A stretch of 64,000 nucleotides of DNA from Tachypleus tridentatus (GCF_004210375.1 NC_134837.1:159257310-159321309), one strand, 5' to 3'; shown: positions 11,186 to 23,700, numbered from the stretch's first letter. A program made the numbers and translations. The notes: generated from the sequence alone by a model not told the origin.

Positions 11186-11683
11186 GTCATGACAACAAAT
11201 ATGGTCTGTATTACTTCACGTGCAATTTTAAGCATCTCGAAACCTTTCTGGTATTAAAAATTATTGGTATCATAGACAGGGTTTTATTTGTTATTATGGT
11301 AACTAAAACTCGGCCCTTCCACAATCGTTGTATTGGGTATTTATTACTCGTAACAAAATGAATTTCAATTATACGTCATAATTCTGTCTATAAAATCAAA
11401 CTAGATGTAGCAGTCTAAATAGTTAATTTATCTTGAAATGTTAAATTTGAAGAATGGAATTATTCAAACTTTACCATATTTAAAAACATCTACAGAATGA
11501 TCTACCAGCTTTTGAACTTGGAATATACTCTATTTGGGATAGATTTGTCCACTGTCTAGACTAGGAAATCAAGGTTTCACTGACTTTCAGGTGTCACAAA
11601 TGCAAAACACGCTCATGAATGTGAAATGTGTATGTCTAGTTACATTCTTCATAAACTTGTACTTTTTAAATTATTATATTATA
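11186..11683. other. Gap between two facing exons
   Basis: No further exon is evident for either neighbour. A short plus-strand frame at 11143-11361 overlaps the previous exon's end and has no domain. Confidence 0.45.
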
Positions 11684-12100
11684 CTAGTTATTGTTTATCG
11701 CTTTATACTGCACGCATACCTTTAAGTTTGTTCTTTTCGTGATGGCAAGGGATGGCTTCAAAGGGGTGGAACCTGTACGCTGCAGGCTGAGATCAGTCCT
11801 CAGCTCTACACGAGGAAAGATGGTGGGAACGATCCTGTCTACTGCCGATGGTGTTTTCAGTCTCAACCTGCCTGGCTTGAAACCCACGAAATCCAAAACA
11901 GTAGGATCCGACACAAAACAAGAGCGTTCAAAGTGATCTTGACAAAGCTTTGCATGGTGTGAAGGAGTCCAGTTCTTCTTAATTACCATCCGCACCCACT
12001 GTCGCCATCTTGCCGGTTTCTTCTCCTTGCACGGAAACGAAAAGAAGCTTTTGCCCGATGCCGAACCGTTTTTACAACTACAAGCAACGCAGTAAACCAT
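11684..12100 (-). CDS. THAP-type zinc-finger N-terminal exon
   Basis: The minus-strand ATG at 12100 opens a 138-codon frame whose first 95 residues form a complete THAP domain, a C2CH zinc-binding, sequence-specific DNA-binding fold. Visible landmarks: CVACSC at residues 4-9 (C-x4-C), FFSFP at 19-23, Trp32/Trp35, Pro46, LCQDHF at 52-57 (C-x2-H) and IVPTIF at 90-95, matching the family's AVPTIF box. After that the frame is basic and low in features. It may stop at 11684, or splice from an AAG|GTATGC donor (intron starting at 11719, phase 0) into later exons. THAP domains occur in host transcription regulators and in P-element/THAP9-type transposases. No transposase catalytic region is visible here, so which it is stays open. 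The domain shows no breaks. Confidence 0.75.
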   Translation of the reverse strand: MVYCVACSCKNGSASGKSFFSFPCKEKKPARWRQWVRMVIKKNWTPSHHAKLCQDHFERSCFVSDPTVLDFVGFKPGRLRLKTPSAVDRIVPTIFPRVELRTDLSLQRTGSTPLKPSLAITKRTNLKVCVQYKAINNN

Positions 12101-12320
12101 GTTATCAGAAAAAAAAATTTAGTAGCAATATCAAGACAAAAAATAGTCTCACAAAGTATGTAAGCCGAAAAAAGCACCGATAGATTTACATAAAACACCA
12201 GCAGTAAAAGGAACACAATGTTCGGCGCGCAACGAAGCGTGTTTGGCAACTATTACGTCATAGTTGTAAAACGTCACGGAAACAGCCGAACGACCGAGGG
12301 GAACTTGAGTTCAAGAACCC
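12101..12320 (-). promoter_or_regulatory. CpG-rich upstream region with two CRE-like sites
   Basis: Upstream of the THAP start the DNA becomes CpG-rich (12218-12305). It holds TTACGTCA at 12253-12260 and ACGTCACG at 12271-12278. Both are close to the CRE/ATF palindrome TGACGTCA, 18 bases apart, and 150-180 bases before the ATG. This spacing and composition fit a TATA-less promoter. Function is inferred. Confidence 0.4.
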
Positions 12321-12585
12321 GCATATTTTGTTTCATTTTTAACTCCAACACTAAAGTGTTTAAAAATATGTCAACCACACAGGAATTATACCTAACCAAA
12401 GTACAGTTTCTAAGGCAATTATTAAATTTGTTGAAAATTCATCTTTAGAAACGTAAGACTTTAGATTCTTATTCTGTATTAAAATAATGATTAAAGTTAT
12501 GGATGCGATGGGTTTTTCGATTGCTTTTATTCATATTACACTGAATATAGAAGATCGTAAATTTGTGCTAAAACACTGAGTAAAT
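12321..12585. other. AT-rich stretch with nothing recognised
   Basis: A short frame at 12218-12448 is open on the plus strand but has no domain and lies over the proposed promoter. Confidence 0.4.
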
Positions 12586-12857
12586 TTGTTTTGTTTGTTT
12601 TTTGAATTTCGCGCAAAGCTACTCGAGAGCTATCTGTGCTAGCCGTCCCTAATTTAGCAGTGTAAGACTAGAGGGAAGGCAGCTAGTCATAACCACCCAC
12701 CGCCAACTCTTGGGCTACTTTTTTACCAACGAATAGCGTAATTGACCGTCACATTATAACGCCCTCACGGCTGAAAGGGCGAGCATGTTTGGTGTGACGG
12801 GGATTCAAACCTGCGACCCTCAAGTTGCGAGTCGAGTGCTTTAACCACCTGGCCAGA
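12586..12857 (-). mobile_element. SINE-A copy
   Basis: This is a near full-length minus-oriented SINE-A. It shows the TTTGTTTGTTTTTTGAATTT tail side, TTCGCGCAAAGCTACTCGAG, TAATTTAGCAGTGTAAGACT, ACTCTTGGGCTACTTTTTTA, CATTATAACGCCCTCACGGC, then GGGGATTCAAACCTGCGACC (box B complement) and TTAACCACCTGGCCA (box A complement). GAGTAA occurs on both sides and may be the remains of a target duplication. Confidence 0.9.
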
Positions 12858-13907
12858 ATGAGTAAGAATTAATGTAATGCACACATTTGCAAGTAAAATA
12901 ATCCGATTAAATAAGAAGACGTATTTTTAAAAATATAATCTCGTTTGAATGTTAATAGCCTTTTTCCAATTTTTATTACATAAAAATATCAGTTTGCTTT
13001 TGTTTCTAATTAGGGAATGTGTTAATTAAGGGTTAATTATAACTCTAAAATAGATTTTTCAATGTGAAGCAAAATCAATCATTTCTTCACTCTCAAATTA
13101 TGCAAAACTAATTTTCAGTTTGCAAGTTCTAAAGGCTTATTTGAATATGTGCATACCATACAAATATTTGTGTTAATCACTAAAAACAAAATACAACCTA
13201 AAGGGTACTGTTTAATCTATCGGAATGCCCAGTATGATAGAAATGGTGGCTTGAATATTTACTATTTTCACTGTTTTGTAGATTTCTTCCTTAACATAAA
13301 CAAGTAAGAGCCTTTCAAAAAAATCAATTGCAAAAAAAGACATGAGGACAGTTGTCGTTGTAAGCTTATTACGTGACAAGTACTACACTAGTCTTAATAT
13401 CCAGATAATAAAACTAAATAACGTCAATAAGCAGTATTATAACCATTTTGGATGTCAGACACAGCAAACATTCCTCCATTTTTATAAGGGGCAGTTTACT
13501 TCATAGCTATATCTTAATATATTAAACCATTTAGATATTTTACAAATCATCATTTTATTTTTTAAATACTTCTCATATCAAGTACTTTAAACATCATTTG
13601 TCTTCGTTATCATTCGTTTAAATCTTAAAATCTACTTTTCCATTGTTAGACGTACGCTTTATGCTGATCTAATGTCGAAAGGCATCTTAAGAAGTATACA
13701 TACTATTGTAACCTACGTTATTGTTTTTCTTAAAGTAGACATTTTCAGAACTTTTTGTTGTCGCTTAGACCAAATGAAGTTTAACATAGCGTGATGGACA
13801 GGATTTTAATGTTTGGAAATCAATAAAACTTGCTGTTCTCATCAGTATATAAGCTTCTTGTTTCATCTCTGGAGCTAATTCTTAGCTCTCATTACCAATT
13901 AAGGTTG
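12858..13907. other. AT-rich stretch with nothing recognised
   Basis: No coding exon or named repeat was seen. Confidence 0.5.
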
Positions 13908-14330
13908 AACAATGATGTCTACAGAACTGGTGTAAATGAACATGTCGCACGGTTTTCCAGCAATGATATCTATAGAACCTGTGCCAGTCAACATGTTGCA
14001 CAGCTTTCTAACAATGAGGCCTGGCATGGCCAGGTGGTTAGGGCGCTCGACTCGCAATCTGAGGGTCGTAAATTCGAATCCCCGCCATACCAAATAGGCT
14101 CGCCCTTTCAGCCGTGGAAGCGTTATAAAGTTACGGCCAATCCCACTATTCGTTGATAAAAGAGTAGCCCAAAAGTTGGCGCTGGAAGGTGTTGACTAGC
14201 TGCCATCCTTCTAGTTCTACACTGTTAAATCAGGAACGAAATAAAAAAAACAAACAAACAATTCTAACAATGACGTCTATAGAACTGGCAGTCAACATGT
14301 TATATGGCTTTCAAACAACAAACTTGTTCA
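13908..14330. repeat. 51-54-bp tandem repeat split by a SINE
   Basis: Two tandem units starting with AATGATRTCTAYAGAACYTG lie at about 13908-13961 and 13962-14017. A third begins at about 14268 (AATGACGTCTATAGAACTGG). A SINE-A sits between units two and three, so the array predates the SINE. The open frames crossing it (13830-14156 plus, 13899-14093 minus) mix array and SINE and are not genes. Confidence 0.75.
14006..14273 (+). mobile_element. SINE-A with 12-bp target duplication
   Basis: A plus-strand SINE-A at 14018-14261 starts GGCCTGGCATGGCCAGGTGG. It carries CTCGCAATCTGAGGG and the box-B-like AATTCGAATCCCCG, and ends in an A-rich and (CAAA)n tail. Both sides carry TTCTAACAATGA (14006-14017 and 14262-14273), a perfect duplication that fixes the insertion point. 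The 3' body is shortened relative to other copies, lacking the GCGCAGATAG block. Confidence 0.95.
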
Positions 14331-14517
14331 TTTGAAAATTAGTGTTTTTTTAAATAATGATTTCTATTATAATTTGGACACATTGGGTATTCTCATTTGA
14401 ATTTTATCCCTAAAGTCTGTCTGATGTCAAGTTTCTGATGTATGGACAATTCTCTCCTATTTCTTCAGTTTGTTTGAACTCTGGGACTCATCCTCATTTC
14501 TTCTTAACTTTATTTTG

Positions 14518-14820
14518 TTGTCAAAAAGTAATTGTTTATTTTTTAAATTTCGCGCAAAGCTATGTGAGGGCTATTTGCGCTAGCCGTCCCTAATTTAGCA
14601 GTGCAAGACTAGAGGGAAGGCAGCTAGCTAGTTGTCACCGCTCACTACCAACTTTTGGGCTGCTCTTTTACCAACGAATATTGGGATTGACCCCAACATT
14701 ATAACGCTTCCACGGCTGAGAGGGCGAGAATGTTTGGTGTGACGGAAATTCGGTCACGCGACCATCAACTTGGGAGTCGAGTTCCCTAGCCACCTGGCCA
14801 TGTCGGATCTTGTCAAAAAA
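14518..14820 (-). mobile_element. SINE-A with target duplication
   Basis: A minus-oriented full-length SINE-A fills about 14531-14809. Its tail side is TTTATTTTTTAAATTTCGCG and its head side CCTAGCCACCTGGCCATGTC. TTGTCAAAAA occurs at 14518-14527 and 14810-14819, continuing as GTAATT and AGAAATT, so the duplication is about 15 bp with one indel. Confidence 0.92.
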
Positions 14821-17332
14821 GAAATTCGTCACTATTTCTGTTATTAGGTTTCTGTTTTAGTACTTAGTGATTTTTTAATCTGTCACAATTTAGAGGCAGT
14901 TCTTAATTTTGAAGACTTTTCTATGGTTCCTGATAAAATTTTAACTTGTAATTGAGTCTTTTATTCTTTATTTTCAAATTCAGTTGATTTAAGTTCCATT
15001 ACCAATTCATAGCTCACTTTTAAAGATGTAAACCTGCAGAGCTTTAGTGTAATATATCTTTATCCATTATAGCATCTATGAATTAGACACGCGCCAACAT
15101 AATCCACCGGGATAAAATAATTTGGCAAACCTTTCTAAATCAATTTAGACTAAGATCTCCTCTTTCTTCTGCTGCTAAAGTTTGTTTCAGAAACTTCTTT
15201 CTAATGTAATACTCCAAATCTGTGTGATAGCGTAGTCATTAATAGTCACTAATTTCTACGGCTTTTACTTAAAAGATTGCTTAACGTCGTTGAAGCTGCG
15301 ACATTGAAATGTGGATCAAGATGATTAGTTTGATTTTCACAACTCTATTCATTTATTTAGAATATTATTTCGAACTATGCCTGATACGCTTGCTCTGATA
15401 TTCTTCAAATGCAGATTGTTGATTTCTCGATTGAGTGATGTGGTTAACGTGGCCTACGTTCTTTAAATAAAGTATGAAGACCGTACAGTCACAGAAAACA
15501 GCAATTGTAATAACAGTTTCAGAACAGGTGTTTCTTATTATCCAATATTACATAGTAAATAGTATTTTCAGTCGAAATCATTAAACTGATGCAGAGAGAT
15601 GTGAGGCTAACTTGCTTCTTACATGTACCAATTCAGTTTCTAGATATTTTATCCTGGCGTTGATACTTTTTATACATTTTGATCTGTACTTTATGAATGT
15701 TCTTCTGTAATTACGTTTTGTGTTTTTTTACCAATTTGTCAGTTTCTTATAGTTTGTCTTTAACCAAATTGAATCTTGTTCCTAATTCTTATGTAGACCA
15801 CATACATTAATTTCCTTTCTTAAACACTTGTCTCTTTCTTCTTGAACTTCTCTCTGTACTTTATCATTGCCATAACATTCCACATTTTATTCCTAGCAAA
15901 CGTTGTCATCTTGAAGCTGATTCTGAATTTTATTTCAGTCTACCAAAAATAGTTGTAATACTGACACCAATATTGAGTGATTTCTGTTGTTGACCAAGAA
16001 AAAAAAAATCCAAAGCTCAGTCTACTTAACTATAACAAAGTATCCATTACTTCAAGTTTCATCTTTAGCATAATCAACTAATCAATGTTTATTGATAGGC
16101 CTAATTTCACAAATAAACAACGCCTAAAGCAAACTTTCATTTTCTCCTTCAATTTCATATTTGTATTTGCTCAATGAAACACAAATTTCATAATGTTAGC
16201 ACTGAACTAAATAATCGGTTGAGAATAAAAGATAGACTGACTAAATAGGTTACTTGTCACATAACACACTTATCACTTTATACATGTATGTATCACATTA
16301 TATTAAATACCTTTTAGCTAAACAACAATAATCATTTCTATAAACTTTTAGATTAAGTCACGTAGGCAAAAACGAGACTTAAATACTGATAGAATCGATA
16401 TCGACATAATTACAGAAACTTAAAATTCGTGAATGTAATGAAGACCATACTTTACTTTGTTTATTTTTTGCCAGAAAAAATTCATCTAATTTAAATTTCG
16501 AGTGACTTTTGGATATACGCTTTTGCATCTTTAAGAAAAATTTGAATAGCAAATCAAGATGAAACTGCATTCCAAGTAATACTATAGAAACAAATAAAAA
16601 TTAATACACGAAGAATGATTCACCCCACATGTGGCTGTGTTTGATTATATAAACCATTTTGTAGGAACTTGGTTTTCTCTTCCACGGACAGATATCATAT
16701 TTACTCCATGAATAAAAGTGTTCGTGTAATGATTAAGGTAGGTTAACCGTATGAACTGAGGATTTAGTGAAATGAATGTCATTAAAACAGCTTTGAGATT
16801 ATTTCAGTGAGGAAAAGCTATTTACATTTCTTGTTGTTATTGAAAACTTTGATGAAACAAGAAAACTTAAGTTATTTTCAATGATTGAATAAAGAATGAG
16901 AAAGTCTCCTTTTTGAACTGGTTATATCATATCTCTATATTTCCAACTGATCTTGGTCATATTTCATTTTTTTGTGAAATTGTTGGTGCTTGGGTATATT
17001 AAGAAATTAAAATTTTAAAAATATATTTTCTAGCATTTTAGATATTTCAGTAAATGGAACCAATAACAGGAATTTTACAAACTTTTAACCTGATCTTTGA
17101 TTGTTTAGCGCAATATAATATATTCTAGTTTCAGTAGTAGGTATTATAAATATATTATGAAGTGTCACCTCTCACCTCACGTTTTTTAATGGAATTAAGG
17201 CTAAGCAAATACGATAAAATAAGTTACTATGGGTCTTTAACTGTAGATCACAAACTATTCTTAAAGTCTTTGATTTCAGTACAAACAGCTCTTTTTCATT
17301 CGCTGTCTATGAGATATTGTTCTTCAAAAGTT
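14821..17332. other. Long AT-rich stretch with nothing recognised
   Basis: About 2.5 kb without a recognisable exon, RNA gene or repeat. The frame at 16379-16570 (minus) and others are short and AT-driven. Confidence 0.5.
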
Positions 17333-17607
17333 TGGTTTGAATTTTGTGCAAAGCTACTCAAGGGCTATCTGCATTAGCAGTCCCTAATTAGCAATGTAAG
17401 ACTAGAAGGAAGGCAACTAGTCATCACCACCACCCCACCAACGCTTGGGTTACTCTTTTAACAACGAATAGTGGGATTGACCGTCACATTATAACACCTC
17501 AACGGCTGAAAGGGGAACACGTTTGGTGGGATGAGGATTTGAACCCGCGATCCTCCAATTAGGAGTTGAATGCTTTAACCATCTAGCCATGCTGGGCCTT
17601 CTTTGAA
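17325..17607 (-). mobile_element. SINE-A with decayed target duplication
   Basis: A minus-oriented copy at 17333-17598 runs from TTTGGTTTGAATTTTGTGCA through ACTCTTTTAACAACGAATAG to AGCCATGCTGGGCC. Flanks TTCTTCAAAAG and TTCTTTGAAAG look like a mutated target duplication. Multiple CpG losses suggest an older copy. The plus-strand frame 17162-17377 runs into it and is not a gene. Confidence 0.9.
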
Positions 17608-17649
17608 AGTCATTGTAGAAGAGAGTGTAAATGTTTCCCAGTGGAAAAG

Positions 17650-17740
17650 CATTAAGTCAATGGATAAAATTCAGCGTTCGATTCCATGCGATAGACTCAG
17701 CAGATAGCTTTCATGTAGCTTTGCTTTAAATGAAAGAAAT
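17650..17740 (+). mobile_element. SINE-B 3' fragment
   Basis: Only the second half of family B is left: CAGCGTTCGATTCCATGCGA (degraded box B), GACTCAGCAGATAGC, then CATGTAGCTTTGCTTTAAAT. The head is too diverged to place. Confidence 0.55.
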
Positions 17741-17754
17741 AAGAGTGTGGATAT

Positions 17755-17872
17755 GTTTAATTTATCATTTATTCAACATTAATATATCTAAATGTCTGTC
17801 TATTTCAATCTAAGTTTAATTTATCATTTATTTTACACTTATATATTTACGTGTCTGTCTATGTCAATCTAT
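17755..17872. repeat. Two-copy tandem repeat, 59-bp unit
   Basis: GTTTAATTTATCATTTATT starts at 17755 and again at 17814, each followed by ATRTGTCTGTCTATNTCAATCT-like sequence. A third copy begins and is lost after a few bases. The two units are roughly 80-85 percent identical by eye. Confidence 0.7.
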
Positions 17873-18915
17873 GTTTTTATATTTATGGGAAACTTATAAG
17901 TTTAAAAGTTAGATTTCTACTAAACTTTTATTAAAAAATTAAAGATTTTATAACATTATCCATAAAACACTCGTTACAACATTTTCTAATGACGAACAAT
18001 TAATGTTGGAAAATTTCCTGTTTCGAAACGATCAATCTTTACGAAGCAGGATGTAATCTCTAGCTCGAGACTTCTCTAATCTTAATTAAAAAGTCGATAA
18101 AATGAATAAAAATATTTGGCCCAACTGACATATACAACTTTGAATGATATTTAGAGTTATAAAGTAACTTGTGATACCAGTAACTGCATATGTCTAGGTT
18201 TTAGTTGAACATGCTTTCACAAGGTCCTTGTACTGGTAATTTACGTAAAATTAGATATAAGTAATATTTTTATGACTAAAATGTCAAAGGTGGTTATCTT
18301 GGATATTAAAAAATAAAGGCAGTGGATATAGCTCTTAAAGGAACAATGTTTTTATACATGGTAACAAGCAAAATTCCTGAGGTGCTTTTTATGTTCCTGG
18401 AACCATATATTTCTATACTTTGGTATGAAATTCAGAGAAATAAACAAACAAAAACAAGATTAAATAGGCGTTTAATAAAAGCATAAATAAACACAAAATA
18501 GTTTAAAGAGACATAGCAAAGAGCGAGAAAGCTACAAATAAAGTTTTAATTAATTAGATCACCACATGTGCCATAAAAATATGCACTAGCTCTTTTGTGG
18601 AAGAACTTTACGGAACTGCATATATACAACCATGAATAATAGATAGGTCCACATACATTTGTTTACAGAAATACACTATTTTAAGATCTTATAAGGAAGT
18701 ATTTTAATTTTTTGGTGTTTCCTGTTCATCTAGGTGAAAGTATGCCCCAACCAACGAGTAAAATTACCCAAGTATGTTAGACCTTGATAAAGTTCATTCT
18801 GGTTTACTCAAGTAAAATTCTATGGAATCTAACCTCATCATCCCATAAGTCTACATTTTAATATTTTTGAGGAACTACGTATATAACAAAAAGCGAGAAA
18901 ATTTGATTTTAACTT
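17873..18915. other. AT-rich stretch with nothing recognised
   Basis: No exon, RNA gene or repeat was seen. Confidence 0.5.
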
Positions 18916-19060
18916 ATATTGTGATAATGCTCACTGCTAGTACAGCGGTATGTTTACAAATTTACAACGCTAAAATCAGGGGTTCGATTCCTCTCGGTGG
19001 GCTCAGCAGATAGCCCGATGTGGCTTTGCTGAAAGGAAACACACACACATATTGTGATAA
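18916..19060 (+). mobile_element. SINE-B with 12-bp target duplication
   Basis: A plus-strand family B copy at 18928-19048 has head CTGCTAGTACAGCGGTATGT, perfect box B GGGGTTCGATTCC, the 3' module CAGATAGCCCGATGTGGCTT and a (CA)n tail. ATATTGTGATAA repeats exactly at 18916-18927 and 19049-19060. It looks like one of the younger insertions in the window. Confidence 0.95.
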
Positions 19061-19784
19061 AAGCTTTAGCTTACGAACTTTACATTTTTGTGACGAATTT
19101 TAACAAATATTCTTACCAACGACTGTTGCTTGTTAAATTTTTTATGCCCATGTTTAAGAAATTATTTTTGATATTAGAATCTATAACTTGGAATACTTAT
19201 TAAAGTGATACTGTGTACTTTTAGTGGCTAAATCTGATGAAGGACAAATCCCCGAACGTAGCAAATGAAACTGGTTTGTGTGATAGATGTGTGTTGAAGT
19301 TTTTTGGTATTTCTCTCTAAAACAAAAGCCAGTGTTCATAACATTTATTTTATTTTTGTTTCGCTCTTTAGTTCTGAATGTATTCCTGTTGAATACATTC
19401 CACAAGGTATATATATATAGATATCTTACAGTGTCATAAATATTAAATGTATATTTCGAAAACTGCGTTCAGAATTTCATATTTTCATAATATTACTACG
19501 TAATATTTATATGTTATTGAAATAGAGCAATTTTTTCTTACTAATATAGGTTCCAAACCATATAAGAATTCGCTGCTAAATAGACTTTTCATAGTTTAAC
19601 GAGAGAGGATTAGAAAAGGATAAAAATAGATAAAAATGTTCATTGTACATCAATAAGAATGAGTAAGAGAAACTTATTACAGAATTTAGATAATTTTATG
19701 GTTTCGATTGATGAATATAGTGTGGTCGCAGATCAAAAGATTTTCCTTTTTCTTTTTTACTTACAGACTCCACAGATTGCATTT
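19061..19784. other. AT-rich stretch with nothing recognised
   Basis: Short open frames occur on both strands (19181-19405 minus, 19659-19841 plus). None has a domain, and the latter runs into a tandem array. Confidence 0.45.
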
Positions 19785-19912
19785 CAAAGCACAAATAACA
19801 TATTTAGGTCCATAGTAATGACTATATCAAAGCACAAATAACATATTTAGGTCCATAGTAATGACTATATCAAAGCACAAATAACATATTTAGGTCAATA
19901 GTAATGACTATA
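19785..19912. repeat. Three-copy tandem repeat, 43-bp unit
   Basis: Units begin CAAAGCACAAATAACATATT at 19785, 19828 and 19871 and are almost identical; one C-to-A change distinguishes the third. The near identity points to recent expansion or ongoing homogenisation. Confidence 0.9.
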
Positions 19913-20452
19913 ATTTTCAGCATTGTTTTATTCCTTATATTTTAAACAAATGAAGAATTAACAGTAACGTAATAAACAGTATTTTCAGTTGCTAAGTGAC
20001 AGATGATAACTCATTTAATTGTAAATGATGCCCTTATCGTATTTTAGCTGGTAACTTTAGCTTCAGAGTACACTAGCTCTGATCAGCTTAACTTTAGATA
20101 GGATAAATAGTAACAAACTATGATTCTCCTTGTATAAAGATAAAGAAAACAGAGCAGTTTGTGACGTCTCTTAGGATGTTTCTTTCCAATAAATAAAAGT
20201 TGAAGATTTAGATATTGCATTTCACTCGAGGTTTTTCTCAACTATAGAAACAACATTTTAAGAATAAATCTATTTGTCTTGAGTAAATTTAACACTGACA
20301 ACGATCTTTAGAACAAATACGGAGGTAGTGACAGATGCAAATGTTTATCAACGTGTTCGTACTTTGCCATATTGAATCCTTTTCCATAACAGTTTTTTCA
20401 CTAGCTAAATTCAATAAAAAACGCTTTTAATTCACTGTTTTTTTTTCTCTTT

Positions 20453-20756
20453 CGTTTACTCCTGGTTTGGTTTGTTTTTGAATTTCATGCAAAACTACAC
20501 GAGGGCTATCTGCGCTAATCCTCCTTAATTTAGCAGTGTAAGACTATACTATATATATATAGTATAGTATATATATATACTATATATAAGACTAGTGATC
20601 ACTACCCACCACCAACTCTTGGGCTTCTCTTTTATCAACTAATAGCGGGATTGACCGTACCATTATAACGCCCCCACGTCTGAAAGGGTGAGTGTATTTG
20701 GGGTAACTGGGATTCGAACCCGCGACCTTCTGATTACGAGTCAACGTTTACTCCTG
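20453..20756 (-). mobile_element. SINE-A with target duplication and AT-palindrome insert
   Basis: A minus-oriented SINE-A fills 20465-20744 between perfect CGTTTACTCCTG duplications at 20453-20464 and 20745-20756. Inside it, 20546-20586 is an AT palindrome (TATACTATATATATATAGTA and its mirror) not present in other copies. The palindrome is flanked by TAAGACT on both sides (20539-20545 and 20587-20593), so it is a secondary insertion or expansion. Confidence 0.93.
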
Positions 20757-23700
20757 ACAGTGGAATAAGATAACCTTTGAACAAGGATAAAAGTGTTGTT
20801 AGGGCGGTTAATAATGTCTAAATACTTAAGAGTACTTGTTGGTTTAAGAAATACATCAATAATAATTTTTCTCTTCCGCGAAATATCGAAAGTTTTGCAA
20901 AATATTTTCACCTCTATTAAACGTAGAATATAGTGATAATTTTATTATAAATACTGATTAGTTAGGGACGATATTGGGTAGTAGCTCGTATTAAAGAAAT
21001 TAGGGATGTCGTATTAATTATATCGGTTTTGTCTTATGGTCTGTAGTCTGTTTGTAAACCTACGTAATCAAAGTAACCAAACGGCCAATCACCAATGACC
21101 AGAGAGTAAGGGACACGGCTTTCTTAATATGAAGTACAATTTTAAATCTAAGAAACTATCTGTTAACCCATTCAATATAATTGGTTTATATTTGTCCCAC
21201 GTGCAGGACTGCTACACAAAACATACATTTAATTATAAGGTATTTTCGCGATACTTTCACCACGGAATGTGTATATAACACGTTTCCATTAATACCTGGT
21301 GGAACGCATGCCAATGTTGAACCTTGTGTAATTTGTTAATATTTTGAACCCTATTTCATTTCAAATGTTTTGGATATACTACTGATTTTATATTGGGATG
21401 TCATTACTTTTAAAGAGGAGAAATGATTTCTTTAATTGGTTTTTATTATATGTATTTCTACTTTAATATTGAATATTGTCTCAGTTTAACTTTTTTCCTC
21501 TTTCTCCACTAAGTAACCACACTTTAAAGTATTAATTGTTATATTGCAGTGGTGGAATGTGATATTATTTATGACGACTTTCAATAGTATTTTATTTGAC
21601 TTACAAATGGCATCAACTGTTAGTTGTACCAAAACGATTTTAAAGATTAACTGTCAACAGAATGTTAACTGTTTGAAATATAGGTCTAAAATTTGTAATG
21701 AATATGAAATTAACAATATATTTATATTTCTTTTCAAATTTCTTTTAATTTGCCATTCTGGTTTCAAAATTAGAGGTGTGTGAAAATAGTGTTTCAAGTC
21801 TACCTTTCTCTTCTAAAAGTCACTGAGAAAGAGACATTCCTTTCATTTGGAGACTGAAAATAACCAAGAGACTCAGTCACTTCATGACTGAGAATATTTT
21901 CTGAAACGCTATTTATATATGCAGTATAATATTTTCAAAGTTACTGTTTAAACAGTATTGTATTGCCTATATAATTTTATCACAAATATTAAGCCTATTG
22001 ATTTCTAATGAGTAGTCAACTTTCGGCGTTTAAACTGTGACTATTTGAAATTTGATACCGAGGACGTGACCATCATACACTTGTATATGAAATCAGCCGA
22101 TATCGTGTTAGATAATGCGATGTGGCATTCTTTTGATATGTCTGAACGATAGTGTTTTTATTAACTGTACATGCTAGTATTTCACAATTGAGACGAGTAA
22201 AAAGATGTCGTTAACTTTATTGTACCTTTATTACATATATGAAAGTATGACAGTATTTAGTGCTTAATTTTTATAATGATGTATAAATACAGAATCAAAT
22301 GCTGAGCATGTATTTACTTCTTGGGTTTTAAAATCTACCGAGTATTTTTACAAGCAGCTATCAGTACTAAACTAGAAACCAGGTGGCTGACTCGCCTGAG
22401 ATAATTAAGTTTTGGGATTTATATTAATATATCAGGCATTACCGTAACTTATAAAATAATTTACAACTGAATCGCATGAACAACACTAACACACATTATT
22501 AAATTGTTTCCACCATCAGTTAAACACGAGTTTGCAGCGGACGTACAATTTTGAATTCAAGCTATGGCTATATTTAAGACTAAAAAAACGCTTCTTTATA
22601 CAGTGTTTTTTTTAGTCCCGTTTGCTCCTATTTCTAATGAAATTATAACTCAATTGAATTTCAAGATGTAATTATGGTAGTGAGTTTTTTTGAATTACAG
22701 TTTACTGTTGTCTTACAAATTAGGAAGAGTCTCGTTGAGAAAGGTTCGAGGACATAGAATAAAAACAGTGTATGTTTTGCTTCTTTCTATTTTGAAACAT
22801 CAAAATGTGTACAACATTACATTTCAGCGTATACGTACGTGTATTAAGCTTTTTGACTAGCCACTTATATTGGCGATTTATTTTAAATACAGTAAAATTG
22901 TAGTTAATGAACTTTTCGAAAACTAATCCATTCACTCGTGAAAAAAACGATCAAAGTTTAATTTACTAAGCACGATATTGGAACAATAGTACAAAATGTA
23001 GCGATAACAACAACAGAGAAACCTGCTCTACATACACGATATAGAATGTGCTCGTAGTTTCTTTAACAAAACATTTAAGAACATTCTGATATTTCTGATG
23101 ATTCTTTTTACTATTTTTACTTTATTAAAATATTTCATAGTTCACTAACTGTAATACAGTGAATATATTTGTTCTTGTAATTGAAGTAATGATGCAAAAC
23201 TTTGTTATCATGGAAAATAAAAAGTAAATCCAACATATTTAAATGAGAAATGTGTTGTATGTTAGTTTTCTAACACAAATAGTTTTAAATATGAAAATAA
23301 AAATTAGTTTGACAAAACAGCTGCAAGATATGTTTTGAAAAAAAACAACAACAAACGAACAAAAAGAAACTGAGTCACCCACGATGAATTTGTAGCTAAT
23401 TCCTATTTGTGGAAAACATTTCCAATTTAATATTTTTATTAACTATTGAATACTACACGCTGTGAGAACTAAAATTTTAAGTTGGTTAAAATAAATTTAA
23501 ACATCTATAATATGGTTGTTATAAAAAGAAAACACGATTGAGATGTTGTAATAAACACATGTTCCTGTATGATGCTGGGAAATGTTTTATGAAGTCAAAC
23601 TGATGTATGTAATAACGCTTTATATATAATACACAACAAAACACGTCATGTTCAAATATTAATATAATATGTGACTTAACAATTTGTTTTTTTGCCAGAT

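Noticed and set aside
13830..14156. 108-codon plus-strand frame
   Set aside because: It is made of tandem-repeat units and the head of a SINE-A.
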